Below, piece after piece: positions 7,971 to 18,492 of a stretch of DNA of 64,000 nt. The position numbers and the translations under genes were made by a program. Source of the DNA: Parvularculales bacterium (GTDB lineage: Bacteria > Pseudomonadota > Alphaproteobacteria > JAPOUT01 > JBAJNM01); NCBI GenBank assembly GCA_036881865.1, contig JBAJNM010000007.1, positions 1 through 64,000 of the forward strand, read 5' to 3'. The notes below the pieces were generated by a model. That model did not search any database. It was given only the letters and a program-made list of their open reading frames with translations, and had not been told where the DNA came from. The stretch's first letter is position 1; each line of letters begins with the position of its first letter.

Positions 7971-9418
7971 CCTTGTGGACTGCGGCTGATGCAATGGCGG
8001 CCATTGGTGGTACGGGGCCTTTGGGATGGCGGGCGGAGGGAATTTCCATTGATACGCGCACTCTAGTAGAAGGGGATTTGTTCGTTGCTCTTGAAGGTCC
8101 TAATTTTGACGGTCATGATTTTCTTCCGAATGCTTTTGCGGCGGGTGCGGTCGCAGCAGTGGTATCGCGTGCAGACAGGGCAGAATCCGGCGCTCTGATT
8201 CAAGTGGAGGATACGTTGCAGGCGCTTGGAGATTTAGGACGCGCTGCTAGGCAACGCACACAAGCGCGTATTCTTGCTATTACGGGCAGTGTTGGCAAAA
8301 CCGGCGCGGTACAGGCGCTTGTTAGCGCTCTGGAAGTTCAGGGTGTGGCTCATGCTTCTGCGCATTCCTATAACAACCATTGGGGTGTGCCGTTAAGTCT
8401 GGCGCGTATGGCCTCCGGTAGTAACTATGGCCTGTTTGAGATTGGCATGAACCATGCTGGAGAAATTGGACCTCTTTCGCACATGGTTTCGCCTCATGTA
8501 GCGCTGATTACCAATGTAGAAGCAGCGCATCTGGCTGCATTCAATAGTATAGAAGAGGTAGCGGCTGCTAAAGCAGAAATTTTTAGTGGTCTGCAAGCGG
8601 GCGGGACTGCCGTTATCAATCGGGACAATGCCCATTATGAGCAACTGAGGGAAGCGGCCGATGCAGAGGGAGTTGATCACTTTATTACATTTGGTGGGGC
8701 TTCTGATGCTGACGTGCGACTTCTTAAGATGGGCCTTCACGGAGAGTGTTCTTGTGTGAGAGTTGATGTGATGGGGGAAAGAATCACTTATAAGCTGGGC
8801 GCGCCAGGGCGTTATCTTGTTATGAATAGTCTGGGATGGTTGGCATGTTTGAAGGCTCTTGGGGCTGATCTTACACGGGCAGCGTTGCAGTGGGCGGGTA
8901 TGAGAATCTTTGCGGGGCGGGGACTTCATTACATTGTAGACAGCGTGAGCGGACGGTTCACTTTGGTGGATGAAAGTTACAACGCTAATCCGGCTTCCAT
9001 GGTAGCAGCCATTGAAACGTTGGGCAGAGCACGTGTTTCACGTCAAGCAAAGCGAATTGCAGTACTGGGGGACATGATGGAGTTGGGTGCAACTGCCGAT
9101 GACTGGCATCGTCGGCTGGCTCCCACCATTGAACAAGCCAATGTTGATTTAGTGTTCACCTGTGGGCCGCACATGAGAAATCTTTATGAGGCATTGCCTT
9201 CTCGTTATAGGGGGGGGCATGGTGTTGATGCTACTGCTCTCGTTCCTATAGTTCAAAGCGTTGTGGGGGCGGGTGATGTAGTGATGGTTAAGGGGTCTCA
9301 TGACTCTCGTATGTCTATTGTCGTTCAGTCTCTTCGTTCCCTTGAGGGCGGCGCTTTGTTGTTTTCCGGTGATATAAGCCCAGCTACAACCAATACTGCA
9401 ACGAACGGGAGCGTATAG
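7967..9418 (+). CDS. murF: UDP-N-acetylmuramoyl-tripeptide--D-alanyl-D-alanine ligase
   Basis: MurF joins D-Ala-D-Ala (made by Ddl, also in this cluster) to UDP-MurNAc-tripeptide, completing the cytoplasmic pentapeptide precursor. The ATP-binding loop is ITGSVGKTG (about residues 105-113). [29 protein letters not shown] and [12 protein letters not shown] are classic MurF segments for substrate and metal contacts. The length of 483 residues is within the family range. It follows murE with an ATGA overlap and is separated from mraY by 2 nt. Confidence 0.96.
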   Translation: MTLWTAADAMAAIGGTGPLGWRAEGISIDTRTLVEGDLFVALEGPNFDGHDFLPNAFAAGAVAAVVSRADRAESGALIQVEDTLQALGDLGRAARQRTQARILAITGSVGKTGAVQALVSALEVQGVAHASAHSYNNHWGVPLSLARMASGSNYGLFEIGMNHAGEIGPLSHMVSPHVALITNVEAAHLAAFNSIEEVAAAKAEIFSGLQAGGTAVINRDNAHYEQLREAADAEGVDHFITFGGASDADVRLLKMGLHGECSCVRVDVMGERITYKLGAPGRYLVMNSLGWLACLKALGADLTRAALQWAGMRIFAGRGLHYIVDSVSGRFTLVDESYNANPASMVAAIETLGRARVSRQAKRIAVLGDMMELGATADDWHRRLAPTIEQANVDLVFTCGPHMRNLYEALPSRYRGGHGVDATALVPIVQSVVGAGDVVMVKGSHDSRMSIVVQSLRSLEGGALLFSGDISPATTNTATNGSV

Positions 9419-9420
9419 TT

Positions 9421-10509
9421 ATGCTGTATACCCTGTTCATTGAAGTTTTGTTTGATGTTAGTGGCGCGAATTTATTTCGCTACATTACCTTCCGCGCAGC
9501 AGGCGCACTTATGACAGCACTGCTTATTAGCCTGCTCGCAGGACCCTCCATCATACGGTGGCTTGCCAGGCAACAAGGCGAAGGCCAGCCGGTACGAGGT
9601 GATGGTCCCAAAAGCCATTTGATTTCTAAAAAAGGCACTCCTACCATGGGTGGTTTGCTCATTCTTATGGCGTTGGTAATCTCTACGTTGCTTTGGGCGG
9701 ATATTCGCAATCCATACGTCCAGATCGTTTTAATGGTAACGGTTGGTTTTGGCATGGTTGGCTTTGCAGATGATATGCGCCAACTGATGCGCCGGTCTTC
9801 GGTTGGTTTGCCGGGTTGGATCAAACTGGGGTTAGAGGGAATTATTGCGCTGGTGGGCGTTTATCTACTGACTCTCCATGCGCCAGTAGGCTTAACAGAT
9901 ACGATTGCCGTTCCTTTTTTCAAATCTGTGCTTATTCCTTTAGGGGGTGGGTTTTTGCTGTTCGGTGTGTTTGTGATTGTGGGTGCTTCCAATGCAGTAA
10001 ATTTGACAGATGGGTTGGACGGCCTTGCTATTGTACTGGTGATGATTGCAACAGCGACGTTCGGCATTATTGCCTATCTCGCCGGTAATGCACAGTTTGC
10101 ACAATATCTTAATCTCCATGCCATGCCTGGCACGGGCGAGTTAACAGTGTTTTGCGGAGCACTTGTCGGATCTGGCTTAGGGTTCCTCTGGTACAATGCT
10201 CCGCCCGCCATGGTGTTTATGGGAGACACGGGTTCATTGTCTTTGGGCGGAGCGCTTGGGGCTATCAGCATCGCCACCAAACATGAATTGGTATTAGCTG
10301 TTGTAGGGGGAATTTTTGTTTTGGAGGCCATTTCAGTCATTGTGCAGGTAGTATCTTTCAAACTAACGGGACGACGGGTTTTTCTCATGGCTCCTGTTCA
10401 TCATCATTTTGAAGAAAAGGGCTGGGTGGAATCGACGATTGTTATCCGCTTTTGGATTATCGCACTTGTCCTAGCGCTTATCGGCCTTTCCACGTTGAAG
10501 TTGAGATAG
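9421..10509 (+). CDS. mraY: phospho-N-acetylmuramoyl-pentapeptide-transferase
   Basis: MraY is the integral membrane enzyme that transfers phospho-MurNAc-pentapeptide to undecaprenyl phosphate, forming lipid I. About ten hydrophobic segments are apparent over 362 residues. Family motifs are present: [17 protein letters not shown] (the acidic pair binds Mg2+), [27 protein letters not shown] and the histidine-rich APVHHHFE loop. It follows murF by 2 nt and precedes murD by 6 nt, matching the usual dcw order. Confidence 0.97.
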   Translation: MLYTLFIEVLFDVSGANLFRYITFRAAGALMTALLISLLAGPSIIRWLARQQGEGQPVRGDGPKSHLISKKGTPTMGGLLILMALVISTLLWADIRNPYVQIVLMVTVGFGMVGFADDMRQLMRRSSVGLPGWIKLGLEGIIALVGVYLLTLHAPVGLTDTIAVPFFKSVLIPLGGGFLLFGVFVIVGASNAVNLTDGLDGLAIVLVMIATATFGIIAYLAGNAQFAQYLNLHAMPGTGELTVFCGALVGSGLGFLWYNAPPAMVFMGDTGSLSLGGALGAISIATKHELVLAVVGGIFVLEAISVIVQVVSFKLTGRRVFLMAPVHHHFEEKGWVESTIVIRFWIIALVLALIGLSTLKLR

Positions 10510-10515
10510 CTGCCC

Positions 10516-11910
10516 ATGATTGCCGTCACAGAGTACAAAGGAGAAACCGTAGCAGTGTTGGGGCTTGGGCGTTCGGGTCTGGCTACAGCAAAAGCGCTTG
10601 ATGCGGGCGGAGCGCAAGTTATTGCTTGGGATGATGATCCGGCTCGGTGTGATGATGGTGTGGCGGAAGGGTTTGTTATTGCCGACCCAGAAACATCTCT
10701 GTGGCGTGGGGCTAAAGCTATGATGCCTAGTCCCGGTATTATGCCCACTCACAGTGCTTTGGAAGCAGCTCGTGCGTGCAACATGGATATCGTTGGCGAT
10801 ATTGCATTGTTCTGTCGCGCAGTGAGAACAACACCTTTCGTGAGGTTGGTTGCTATTACTGGCACTAACGGTAAGTCTACTACCACCGCTCTGGTTAATC
10901 ACATTTTGCAAAAAGCGGGTGTGTTAGTTGAGATGGGCGGCAATATTGGTGTGCCAGCGTTGCAACTCTCTCCGCCCAAACCTGAGAAAGTTTATGTATT
11001 GGAGGTTTCCTCTTTTCAGCTAGAAACGGCGGGTGATTTAGCTGTTAATATTGCTGTCTTGTTGAACATATCTCCGGATCATCTGGAGCGTCATCATACG
11101 TTGGATTCTTATGCTGGTTTGAAGGCGCGTATTTTTGCCGGACAGAGTGAGGGTGATGTCTCTATTATTGGTGTAGACGACCTCCATGGGCGTAAGTTGA
11201 TGAATGAGTTAAAGGATAGAACGCCAGTTAAACTTGTTCCACTTTCTATAAGTCACGATTGCGAGGGTGGCCTCTATGTAAGGAATGGTGTTTTGTTTGA
11301 TGCAATGAAGGCTTCTGCGCAGGCAGTCGCGGACCTCAAAACCACAAGGGTGTTGTCAGGGCCTCATAATTGGCAAAACGCTGCTGCTGCTTATGGTATT
11401 GCCCGTAGCCTTGGTGTTGAGAAGACATCTATTGTAGGGGCTTTTTCTGATTTCTCTGGATTACCTCACCGCATGGAGATGGTTGCCGAACGAGATGGTG
11501 TGCGTTTTGTTAACGATAGTAAAGCTACCAATGCGGCAGCAACAGCTCAGGCCTTAGCAACTTATGATCGTATTTTCTGGATTGCAGGGGGTGTTACCAA
11601 GCAGTATGACGCAGGCGTGGAGGCTTTACCTCTTGAGAACCTAGTGCGGGCATATTTGATTGGTGAGGCAGCGGCAGACTTTGCGCACCAACTTGGCGAT
11701 AAGGTTGATCATGGGTGTTATGATTCTCTAGCGGATGCAATACGAGTGGCAGCTCATGATGCGTGGATGGAGGCGCGTTCTGGCCGAGGTGTTGTTGTTG
11801 TGCTGTTATCGCCTGCCTGTGCTTCTTACGATCAGTTTTCCAATTTTGAGGTACGAGGGGAGGTGTTTCGGGCGGTGGTTCAGGATGTGATGGAGAGGAT
11901 GCCCTCATGA
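10516..11910 (+). CDS. murD: UDP-N-acetylmuramoylalanine--D-glutamate ligase
   Basis: MurD adds D-glutamate to UDP-MurNAc-L-Ala, the second amino acid step. An N-terminal Rossmann-like domain (VAVLGLGRSGLATAKAL, about residues 12-28) binds the UDP-sugar. The central domain carries the P-loop ITGTNGKSTTT (about 115-125) and SPDHLERH. The C-terminal domain has FVNDSKATNAAAT and WIAGG. The length of 464 residues is normal. The stop overlaps the ftsW start (ATGATGA). Confidence 0.96.
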   Translation: MIAVTEYKGETVAVLGLGRSGLATAKALDAGGAQVIAWDDDPARCDDGVAEGFVIADPETSLWRGAKAMMPSPGIMPTHSALEAARACNMDIVGDIALFCRAVRTTPFVRLVAITGTNGKSTTTALVNHILQKAGVLVEMGGNIGVPALQLSPPKPEKVYVLEVSSFQLETAGDLAVNIAVLLNISPDHLERHHTLDSYAGLKARIFAGQSEGDVSIIGVDDLHGRKLMNELKDRTPVKLVPLSISHDCEGGLYVRNGVLFDAMKASAQAVADLKTTRVLSGPHNWQNAAAAYGIARSLGVEKTSIVGAFSDFSGLPHRMEMVAERDGVRFVNDSKATNAAATAQALATYDRIFWIAGGVTKQYDAGVEALPLENLVRAYLIGEAAADFAHQLGDKVDHGCYDSLADAIRVAAHDAWMEARSGRGVVVVLLSPACASYDQFSNFEVRGEVFRAVVQDVMERMPS

Positions 11911-13085
11911 TGACGATAAACCGCACAGACCAAAGTTTAATTGGTGAGTGGTGGTGGACCATAGACCGTTGGGCGTTAGCCGCTGTGTTAGCCTTGATAT
12001 CTATCGGTGCTGTTCTTATTTTGGCGGCAAGCCCAGGGGTCGCTGTGCGATTACGCCTTGACCCATTCCATTTTATTTACCGCCAGTTTGTTTTTCTGGT
12101 TCCTGCTCTTGTAGTATTGATAGGATCTTCACTTTTAACGCCAAGACAGGTTTTTCGTGTAAGCGCTATACTTTTTGTTGTGAGCTACGTTCTTATGGTG
12201 ATGACACTTATCATTGGGCCTGATGTCAATGGATCTACCCGTTGGCTTTCCCTTGGGGGGTTGTCGATTCAACCCTCAGAGTTCATGAAGCCATCTCTAA
12301 CGGTGCTTATAGCTTGGTTATTGACAGAAGGTTCATCCGATTATGGGGGTAGCAGAAATTCTGCGCCCACCTTATACAGTAAATCTATTTCTACAGCCTT
12401 GGTTGGTGTGGTGGTTATTGTTTTAGCATTGCAGCCTGATTTTGGTCAGGCTGTGTTGTTATTAGCACTTTGGGGTGGTCTGCTTTTTGTTGCAGGCTTA
12501 CCTATGATATGGGTCGGGGGGCTTGGGTTGGGAGCGATGGCTTTTGCGGGAGGAGCTTATCTGTGGATGCCTCATGTAACAAGCCGCATTGACCTTTTTC
12601 TTTATCCAGAGCAAAGAGATAATTATCAGATAGACCAAGCATTAGAGGCCTTTCGTGCTGGAGGCTTTACTGGGCGTGGACCAGGTGAAGGGCAAGTTAA
12701 GGCCATCTTGCCGGATGCTCATACCGATTACATCTTTGCTGTGGCTGTAGAAGAATATGGTTTTATCGCTGGAGCGCTGATTATTGTCCTGTTTGCTTTC
12801 ATTGTGTTGCGCAGTTTGTTGCGTAGTATGAAGGAGAGTGATCGTTTTGCTCAATTTTCTGGCTCTGCCCTTGTGGGTCTGTTCGGGGCGCAAGCTCTAT
12901 TTAATCTAGGCGTTAATCTCAATGTGTTGCCATCTAAAGGTATGACTTTACCGTTTATTTCTTATGGTGGGTCATCTTTGTTAGCATTGTCGCTGACTAT
13001 GGGTATGGCGTTGGCATTAACTCGTCGCCGTCCGGGGTGTGCATATGCGATTGTTCTTTCGTGCCCATTGAGAGAGTCTTCATGA
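11907..13085 (+). CDS. ftsW: septal peptidoglycan glycosyltransferase FtsW (SEDS family)
   Basis: FtsW polymerises glycan strands from lipid II at the septum, in complex with FtsI. This SEDS protein has about ten predicted membrane segments in 392 residues. Family hallmarks are GSTRWLSLGGLSIQPSEFMK, LQPDFGQAVLL, the extracytoplasmic loop PDAHTDYIFAVAVEEYGFI with its catalytic-site aspartate, and GMTLPFISYGGSS near the end. The short C-terminal tail (RRRPGC...) differs from RodA at 57456. It overlaps murD by 4 nt and murG by 4 nt. A second in-frame ATG at 11910 could also start it. Confidence 0.96.
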   Translation: MMTINRTDQSLIGEWWWTIDRWALAAVLALISIGAVLILAASPGVAVRLRLDPFHFIYRQFVFLVPALVVLIGSSLLTPRQVFRVSAILFVVSYVLMVMTLIIGPDVNGSTRWLSLGGLSIQPSEFMKPSLTVLIAWLLTEGSSDYGGSRNSAPTLYSKSISTALVGVVVIVLALQPDFGQAVLLLALWGGLLFVAGLPMIWVGGLGLGAMAFAGGAYLWMPHVTSRIDLFLYPEQRDNYQIDQALEAFRAGGFTGRGPGEGQVKAILPDAHTDYIFAVAVEEYGFIAGALIIVLFAFIVLRSLLRSMKESDRFAQFSGSALVGLFGAQALFNLGVNLNVLPSKGMTLPFISYGGSSLLALSLTMGMALALTRRRPGCAYAIVLSCPLRESS

Positions 13086-14308
13086 AGTCACGATTTTATA
13101 GTAAAGATCAACGTCTGGTGGCTATTGCTACCGGTGGCACTGGCGGACATTTGTTTCCAGGACTAGCGTTAGCAGAAGAATTAGGCCGTCGAGGGTATGG
13201 TGTTGTCTTAATGACAGATGAACGCATGGCTACGATTGCTCATAGTTCTTTTGAGGTAGGCGATATTTACGTCCTGCCTAGTGCCACGTTTTCAGGGCGA
13301 CGTAACATCATGCTACTTGTAGCTTTTTGCAATATTCTACGCGGAGTATGGCGCTCATGGAAGATTATAAGGCAACTACGTCCGGCTGTTGTTGTTGGTT
13401 TTGGAGGTTATCCAAGTTTACCCCCGCTTGTGGCAGCGTGGTTGAGACGGGTTCCGTTTTGCCTTCATGAGCAAAACGCTGTTATGGGACGTGTGAACAG
13501 GTTTATGGCTTTTGGTGCTTCTGGTGTGGCCGCAGGATTTAGTGAGCCAATCGGGTTTAAAGCGGCGATACGCAAACGTTTAACGATAACCGGTAATCCA
13601 GTGCGGAGCGTTGTGCAGAAGTATGCGTCTTCACCTTATCAAGTTTCACAAGGATCCGACCCCTTCCGACTTTTAGTTGTTGGAGGTAGTCAGGGTGCGC
13701 GGTTGCTGGATGATGTAATGCCTTGCGCCTGTGCTAATTTGCCACTAGCTCTGAAGGCACGTATGCGGATTACTCAGCAATGTCGTCCAGAAAATACGTT
13801 AAGGGTGCGGAACGCCTATAAAGAGGCGGGGATTTCGGCCATTGTAGAGGATTTTTACAACGACTTACCGAAGAGGATGATGGAATCTCATCTTATTATT
13901 GCACGCGCGGGGGCTTCTTGTGTGAGTGAGTTAGCGGTCATAGGTCGTCCGTCTGTTTTAACACCCCTTGCGGGCACGTTGGACGGTGATCAAGTGGCAA
14001 ACGCTCAATATCTTAGTCACGTTGGCGCTGCTTGGGTGATACCACAGGAGTCATTTACCCCTGAAGCTGTATCAACTCTGCTAGTAGAATTAGCTACAAC
14101 GCCGGGTCAACTAGAAAAAGTTGCTGATGCGGCTTTGCAGGAAGGACGTCCTAATGCGGTATGCTTATTGGCTGATTTGGTAGAAGAATTATGCGGTAAC
14201 AAAGGACGCAAGCGACACTCAGGGCGACAGGACTCATCATCTCAAAACTTTATAGAATTCCTCGCCATAATGCTGAAATACCGGAGTTGGAGAGGTCAAA
14301 TCTCGTGA
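13082..14308 (+). CDS. murG: UDP-N-acetylglucosamine--lipid I GlcNAc transferase MurG
   Basis: MurG adds GlcNAc to lipid I on the inner face of the membrane, making lipid II. The N-terminal GT-B fold carries the glycine-rich loop [19 protein letters not shown], then [15 protein letters not shown] and [13 protein letters not shown]. The C-terminal domain has [13 protein letters not shown] and [18 protein letters not shown] for UDP-GlcNAc binding. ATG 13082 is chosen because it overlaps the ftsW stop (ATGA) and matches the family N-terminus. The C-terminus is somewhat extended past the usual end and overlaps the murC start. Confidence 0.95.
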   Translation: MKSRFYSKDQRLVAIATGGTGGHLFPGLALAEELGRRGYGVVLMTDERMATIAHSSFEVGDIYVLPSATFSGRRNIMLLVAFCNILRGVWRSWKIIRQLRPAVVVGFGGYPSLPPLVAAWLRRVPFCLHEQNAVMGRVNRFMAFGASGVAAGFSEPIGFKAAIRKRLTITGNPVRSVVQKYASSPYQVSQGSDPFRLLVVGGSQGARLLDDVMPCACANLPLALKARMRITQQCRPENTLRVRNAYKEAGISAIVEDFYNDLPKRMMESHLIIARAGASCVSELAVIGRPSVLTPLAGTLDGDQVANAQYLSHVGAAWVIPQESFTPEAVSTLLVELATTPGQLEKVADAALQEGRPNAVCLLADLVEELCGNKGRKRHSGRQDSSSQNFIEFLAIMLKYRSWRGQIS

Positions 14309-15732
14309 CAGCTCTTTCTGTAGATATAGGTGTTATTCATTTTGTTGGCATTGGTGGTGTTGGCATGAGCGGTATTGCAGAAGTTATGCATAATCTGGGC
14401 TATCAGGTGCAGGGCAGTGATATTAGCGAAAACACCAATGTGAAGCGCTTGCGGGGATTGGGTGTTCCTGTTGAGGTGCGGCACCATGAAGACAATATAA
14501 AAAACGCGAACGCTGTCGTTGTATCCTCCGCGGTGCAGACAGATAACCCAGAACTTGTGGCGTCTCGCGCTTATGGGATACCGGTTGTGCGTCGTGCAGA
14601 AATGTTGGCAGAGTTGATGCGTCTTAAGTCTAGCGTTGCAATTGCAGGCACTCACGGTAAAACCACCACTACGGCTTTGGTAGCTGCCATTTTGGATGCA
14701 GCGGGATTTGATCCAACCATGATTAACGGCGGCATTGTTAATGCGTATGGAGCAACGGGTCGGTTGGGGGCCGGGGGTTGGATTGTGGTAGAAGCAGATG
14801 AGTCTGATGGCACTTTTATGCGCTTGCCCGCAACAGTTGCTGTGGTGACCAATCTTGATCCAGAGCATTTGGATCATTATGGAGATTTCAATGCTCTAAA
14901 AGAGTCGTTTCATATATTTTTGGAAAACATTCCATTTTATGGGTTTGCGGTTTTGTGTATAGATCATCCTGATGTGCAAGCGCTGGCGGGGCGTATCCGG
15001 GACCGTCGGGTGATTACGTATGGCATGAACACGCAGGCCGATGTGCGAACTTCCAGTATGCACTATGAGAAAAACGGTGTGGTTTTTGACGTAACACTCA
15101 CTGGAAAACGGGATTCGGCAGAACAAACGCTGAAAGATTTTTATCTGCCTATGCCTGGTAGGCATAACATGTTGAACGCTTTGGCAGCCATTGCGGTTTC
15201 TCTTAATTTGGGGGTGGATAGCAATGTTATTCGTCAGGGATTATCAAATTTTTCCGGTATACACCGGCGTTTTACTCTTGTGGATACATGGAATGGTGTA
15301 CGGATTTATGACGACTACGGTCACCACCCGGCAGAAATCTCTGTTGTTCTCAAGGCTGCTCGTGAGATGACAAAAGGACGGCTCGTAGCAGTCGTGCAAC
15401 CCCATCGGTATAGTCGTTTGCAGGCTCTTTTTGATGATTTCTGTGTCTCGCTGAGCGAAGCCGATAGAGTCATTGTTACACCTGTTTATGCTGCTGGTGA
15501 AGCACCACAGGAAGGCATCACTCATGAGGCCTTGGCGAGCAGTTTGATGGCGCGTGGTCATCGTGGGGCAAGCGTTTTAGATAATCATGAAGATTTAGCG
15601 TCAGCGCTGGCAGATTATTTGCAGTCAGACGATACAGTTGTTTGCCTAGGAGCTGGCAACATCACCGACTGGGCGCATGCATTGCCGGCGGCTCTTGAGA
15701 CCTTTTTCTGCCAAGCAGGGAGGGTAGCATAA
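14305..15732 (+). CDS. murC: UDP-N-acetylmuramate--L-alanine ligase
   Basis: MurC adds the first amino acid, L-alanine, to UDP-MurNAc. The nucleotide-sugar domain begins [17 protein letters not shown]. The central ATP loop is [15 protein letters not shown] (about residues 113-127), and EADESDGTF and [10 protein letters not shown] follow. The C-terminal domain shows [10 protein letters not shown] and QPHRYSR. GTG 14305 is chosen: it overlaps the murG stop as GTGA and has GGAGAGG about 10 nt upstream. A TTG at 14287 would add six residues. The end overlaps murB (TAATG). Confidence 0.96.
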   Translation: MTALSVDIGVIHFVGIGGVGMSGIAEVMHNLGYQVQGSDISENTNVKRLRGLGVPVEVRHHEDNIKNANAVVVSSAVQTDNPELVASRAYGIPVVRRAEMLAELMRLKSSVAIAGTHGKTTTTALVAAILDAAGFDPTMINGGIVNAYGATGRLGAGGWIVVEADESDGTFMRLPATVAVVTNLDPEHLDHYGDFNALKESFHIFLENIPFYGFAVLCIDHPDVQALAGRIRDRRVITYGMNTQADVRTSSMHYEKNGVVFDVTLTGKRDSAEQTLKDFYLPMPGRHNMLNALAAIAVSLNLGVDSNVIRQGLSNFSGIHRRFTLVDTWNGVRIYDDYGHHPAEISVVLKAAREMTKGRLVAVVQPHRYSRLQALFDDFCVSLSEADRVIVTPVYAAGEAPQEGITHEALASSLMARGHRGASVLDNHEDLASALADYLQSDDTVVCLGAGNITDWAHALPAALETFFCQAGRVA

Positions 15733-16685
15733 TGAGTCAGATATCTATTAGTGCATCTTCGTATCCAAATGTGGCGCTATCTATACCGCAAACGCGGGGA
15801 CACCTCAAGAGAAATGCAGACCTTGCTCCCGTTACATGGTTTCGGGTGGGGGGTGCTGCTGACTTTTTATTTGTTCCGGCAGATGGCGATGATTTAGCGG
15901 CCTTTTTTCAGGAACTGCCACAAGACATCCCGGTCATGATGATGGGGGTTGGGTCAAATCTTTTAGTGCGGGATGGTGGTGTTCGCGGCGTGGTAGTGCG
16001 GCCTGGTGCAGGTTTGGGGAGTGTTACTGTTGAGCCTAACCACAAAATAAGAGTTGGTGTCGGAGCTCTAGATAGTGCGGTGGCGCGGGCGGCTTTGGAG
16101 GTAGAAATTAGCGGGTTTGAATTTTTACGTGGTATTCCTGGGTCAATAGGTGGTGCATTGGCTATGAATGCCGGTTGTTATGGCTCTGAGATTAGTGAGA
16201 GAATTGTAGAAGTTACGGCATTAGATCGTCAGGGGACGTATCATAACCTGAATCCAGCGAATATGGGCTTTTCTTATCGCTATACGGCAGCAGCAGATAA
16301 AGGCCTCTTCTTTGTGGAGGCATTATTGCAGGGGGCATCAGGTAATCGGGAGTCTATTACCGCTACGATGATAAAAATCACAGAATCCAGAGAAGTATCT
16401 CAACCCATGCGCACTCGAACCGGAGGTAGTACATTTAAAAATCCCCCAAAGGCTGTATCTGGTGGGCGCAAAGCTTGGCAGTTAATTGATGCGGCAGGCG
16501 GTCGAGGGTTATCTTATGGCAATGCGCTTGTTTCTACACAGCATTGTAATTTTCTCATCAATCAAGGAGAGGCCACCGCGACAGAATTGGAAACCCTAGG
16601 TAATATGGTGCGGGAGCGTGTTCTTGAAAACAGTGGCGTTAATCTGCAATGGGAAATTCGGCGAATTGGGGAGGCCGTCTCGTGA
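15732..16685 (+). CDS. murB: UDP-N-acetylenolpyruvoylglucosamine reductase
   Basis: MurB is the FAD enzyme that reduces UDP-GlcNAc-enolpyruvate to UDP-MurNAc with NADPH. FAD-binding segments are TWFRVGGAADFLFVPA, GVGSNLLVRDGG and FLRGIPGSIGGALAMNAGCYG. The proton-donor serine is in RTGGSTFKNP and the C-terminal glutamate in WEIRRIGE. The length of 317 residues is typical. It starts in TAATG with murC and ends in GTGA with ddl. Confidence 0.96.
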   Translation: MSQISISASSYPNVALSIPQTRGHLKRNADLAPVTWFRVGGAADFLFVPADGDDLAAFFQELPQDIPVMMMGVGSNLLVRDGGVRGVVVRPGAGLGSVTVEPNHKIRVGVGALDSAVARAALEVEISGFEFLRGIPGSIGGALAMNAGCYGSEISERIVEVTALDRQGTYHNLNPANMGFSYRYTAAADKGLFFVEALLQGASGNRESITATMIKITESREVSQPMRTRTGGSTFKNPPKAVSGGRKAWQLIDAAGGRGLSYGNALVSTQHCNFLINQGEATATELETLGNMVRERVLENSGVNLQWEIRRIGEAVS

Positions 16686-17599
16686 CGGCTCATTCTCATG
16701 TTGCTGTTTTGATGGGTGGTTGCTCGGCAGAGCGAGAGATAAGTCTCATCACAGGTCGAGGGTGCACTGAGGCCTTGCGCGAGCATGGGTATCAGGTAAC
16801 GGAAATAGATGTGGATTTTACCATCACCGAAACATTAATGGAGACAAAGCCCGATGTAGTATTTAACGCCTTGCATGGTCCAGGCGGTGAAGATGGCTGT
16901 ATCCAAGGGCTACTGGAAATCCTTAAGATACCCTATACCCATTCGGGAGTATCGGCTTCGGCTCTGGCTATGAATAAGCATTACGCCAAGGCTATTTTTA
17001 GAGATGCTGGTCTACCAGTAGCAGATAGTATTACGTCAACATGGCAAGAGGTGCTCTCTGTGCCTCCCATGAAACCTCCTTATGTTATAAAACCCATCAA
17101 TCAAGGCTCTAGCGTTGGTGTGTATATTATACACGTTGGAGATAATAGCCTCCCCGATGCTCTGGGTTTGAAGCTTGGGGGGGAAGCAGTGATGGTGGAA
17201 CGTTATGTTCCAGGTCGAGAGTTAACATGTGCCGTTATGGAAAATCGGGCTTTGGAGGTAATAGAAATTACTCCAAGTGAATCTTTTTACAATTATGAAG
17301 CCAAATATGAGGTTGGCAAGTCAGAGCATGTTTTGCCGGCTGATTTACCGGTGGATATCTATCAGAGTGTCCAGAACATAACCCTTGAAGCTCATAATCT
17401 GCTTGGATGTCAAGGGGTAACACGGGCGGACTTCCGCTTTGATGAGTCACGTTCAGGCATCGGACTGGTGTTACTTGAGATAAATACTCAGCCAGGCATG
17501 ACGCCCGTATCGCTGGTACCGAAACTGGCAGCTTACGAAGGCATTTCTTATAGCGACTTAGTATGCCGCATGGTGGAGGACGCTTCATGCAGCCGTTAA
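16682..17599 (+). CDS. ddl: D-alanine--D-alanine ligase
   Basis: Ddl is the ATP-grasp ligase that makes the D-Ala-D-Ala dipeptide used by MurF. The N-terminal motif VAVLMGGCSAEREISL is the substrate loop, and HGPGGEDGCIQGLLE, PYTHSGVSASALAMNK and VIKPINQGSSVGV mark the ATP-grasp fold. The metal and product site is at LLEINTQPGMTPVSLVPK. GTG 16682 is chosen: it overlaps the murB stop (GTGA), has GGGGAGG just upstream and gives a normal length of 305 residues. It overlaps the ftsQ start by 13 nt. Confidence 0.96.
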   Translation: MTAHSHVAVLMGGCSAEREISLITGRGCTEALREHGYQVTEIDVDFTITETLMETKPDVVFNALHGPGGEDGCIQGLLEILKIPYTHSGVSASALAMNKHYAKAIFRDAGLPVADSITSTWQEVLSVPPMKPPYVIKPINQGSSVGVYIIHVGDNSLPDALGLKLGGEAVMVERYVPGRELTCAVMENRALEVIEITPSESFYNYEAKYEVGKSEHVLPADLPVDIYQSVQNITLEAHNLLGCQGVTRADFRFDESRSGIGLVLLEINTQPGMTPVSLVPKLAAYEGISYSDLVCRMVEDASCSR

Positions 17600-18492
17600 A
17601 ACAGCATATGCTTTATGTAAGGCGCTGGTTGCAGCGCAAATTGTGGCAGAGGTTGGTGAGCGAGGCTTTTGGAGTTTGGCTTCTTGTGGGGTTAGTTTTT
17701 GGGTTTGTGTTATTCAGTATCGGGTATGGCCTTGTGTGGGGAGGCCATGTAGCGCGGGTTATTGCCATGGGGCAAGCGCATATAAACGAAACCCTCAAAG
17801 AGTCGGGGTTCGTTGTTGATACTGTGATGATTCAAGGTCGCAAAAATCTGCCCCGTCATGTGTTGCGGGAGGCTTTGGGGCCGATACCCTCATTAGGGGT
17901 TAGTCTGTTTCTAGACATTGAGGACGTACAGGCACGTATTGAACAGCTCGGTTGGATTGAAAGGGCCATAGTTTCTAGGCGGTTGCCGGGCCGTCTGCTG
18001 GTGACACTCCATGAGCGTATCCCTTTTGCGCGATGGGCTGAGGAAGGTTCGGTATTTTTGCTGGACCGTGAGGGTTATGTAATCACAGATACAGGCGTGG
18101 TCAAGTTTACAGCGCTTCCTCTACTGAAAGGAATTGGTGCACCGCGAGGAGCTGGAAATTTGTTTAATAATCTCTCTAGCCTGCCAGCGTTGTCGTCTCG
18201 TATTCGAGTGGCGGTGCGGGTTGGTAATCGGCGTTGGAACCTTCGCCTTGATAATGGTTCAGAGATTTATCTACCAGAAGAAAATCCAATTGAAGTGTTG
18301 GCGTATCTTATGACAATTGATAGCTCTCATAAGATACTAGAGCGGTGCCCTGAGGTTATTGATTTACGCTTGTCCGATAGAGTGACTATTCGCATGGGCG
18401 ATGACACGCGTCCACTATATCCAGATATGGTATCAGACATCCAAGAAGAGTCAGAACGAGAGCTAATTGTTACAGGGGGTCGGCGAACATGA
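17587..18492 (+). CDS. ftsQ: cell division protein FtsQ
   Basis: FtsQ is a bitopic membrane protein linking early and late divisome parts through FtsB and FtsL. With ATG 17587 (GGAGG 11 nt upstream, inside ddl) it has a short basic cytoplasmic tail and a membrane segment (about residues 28-50, FGVWLLVGLVFGFVLFSIGY). A periplasmic POTRA domain follows (about 70-145, VMIQGRKNLPRHVLREAL...GWIERAIVSRRLPGRLLVTL), then the FtsQ-type beta domain. The length of 301 residues is normal. The stop overlaps ftsA as ATGA. Confidence 0.94.
   Translation: MQPLKQHMLYVRRWLQRKLWQRLVSEAFGVWLLVGLVFGFVLFSIGYGLVWGGHVARVIAMGQAHINETLKESGFVVDTVMIQGRKNLPRHVLREALGPIPSLGVSLFLDIEDVQARIEQLGWIERAIVSRRLPGRLLVTLHERIPFARWAEEGSVFLLDREGYVITDTGVVKFTALPLLKGIGAPRGAGNLFNNLSSLPALSSRIRVAVRVGNRRWNLRLDNGSEIYLPEENPIEVLAYLMTIDSSHKILERCPEVIDLRLSDRVTIRMGDDTRPLYPDMVSDIQEESERELIVTGGRRT

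Noticed and set aside
8393-8929. A 178-codon minus-strand frame inside murF
   Set aside because: murF is a full, conserved gene on the other strand and the frame has no domain or ribosome site.
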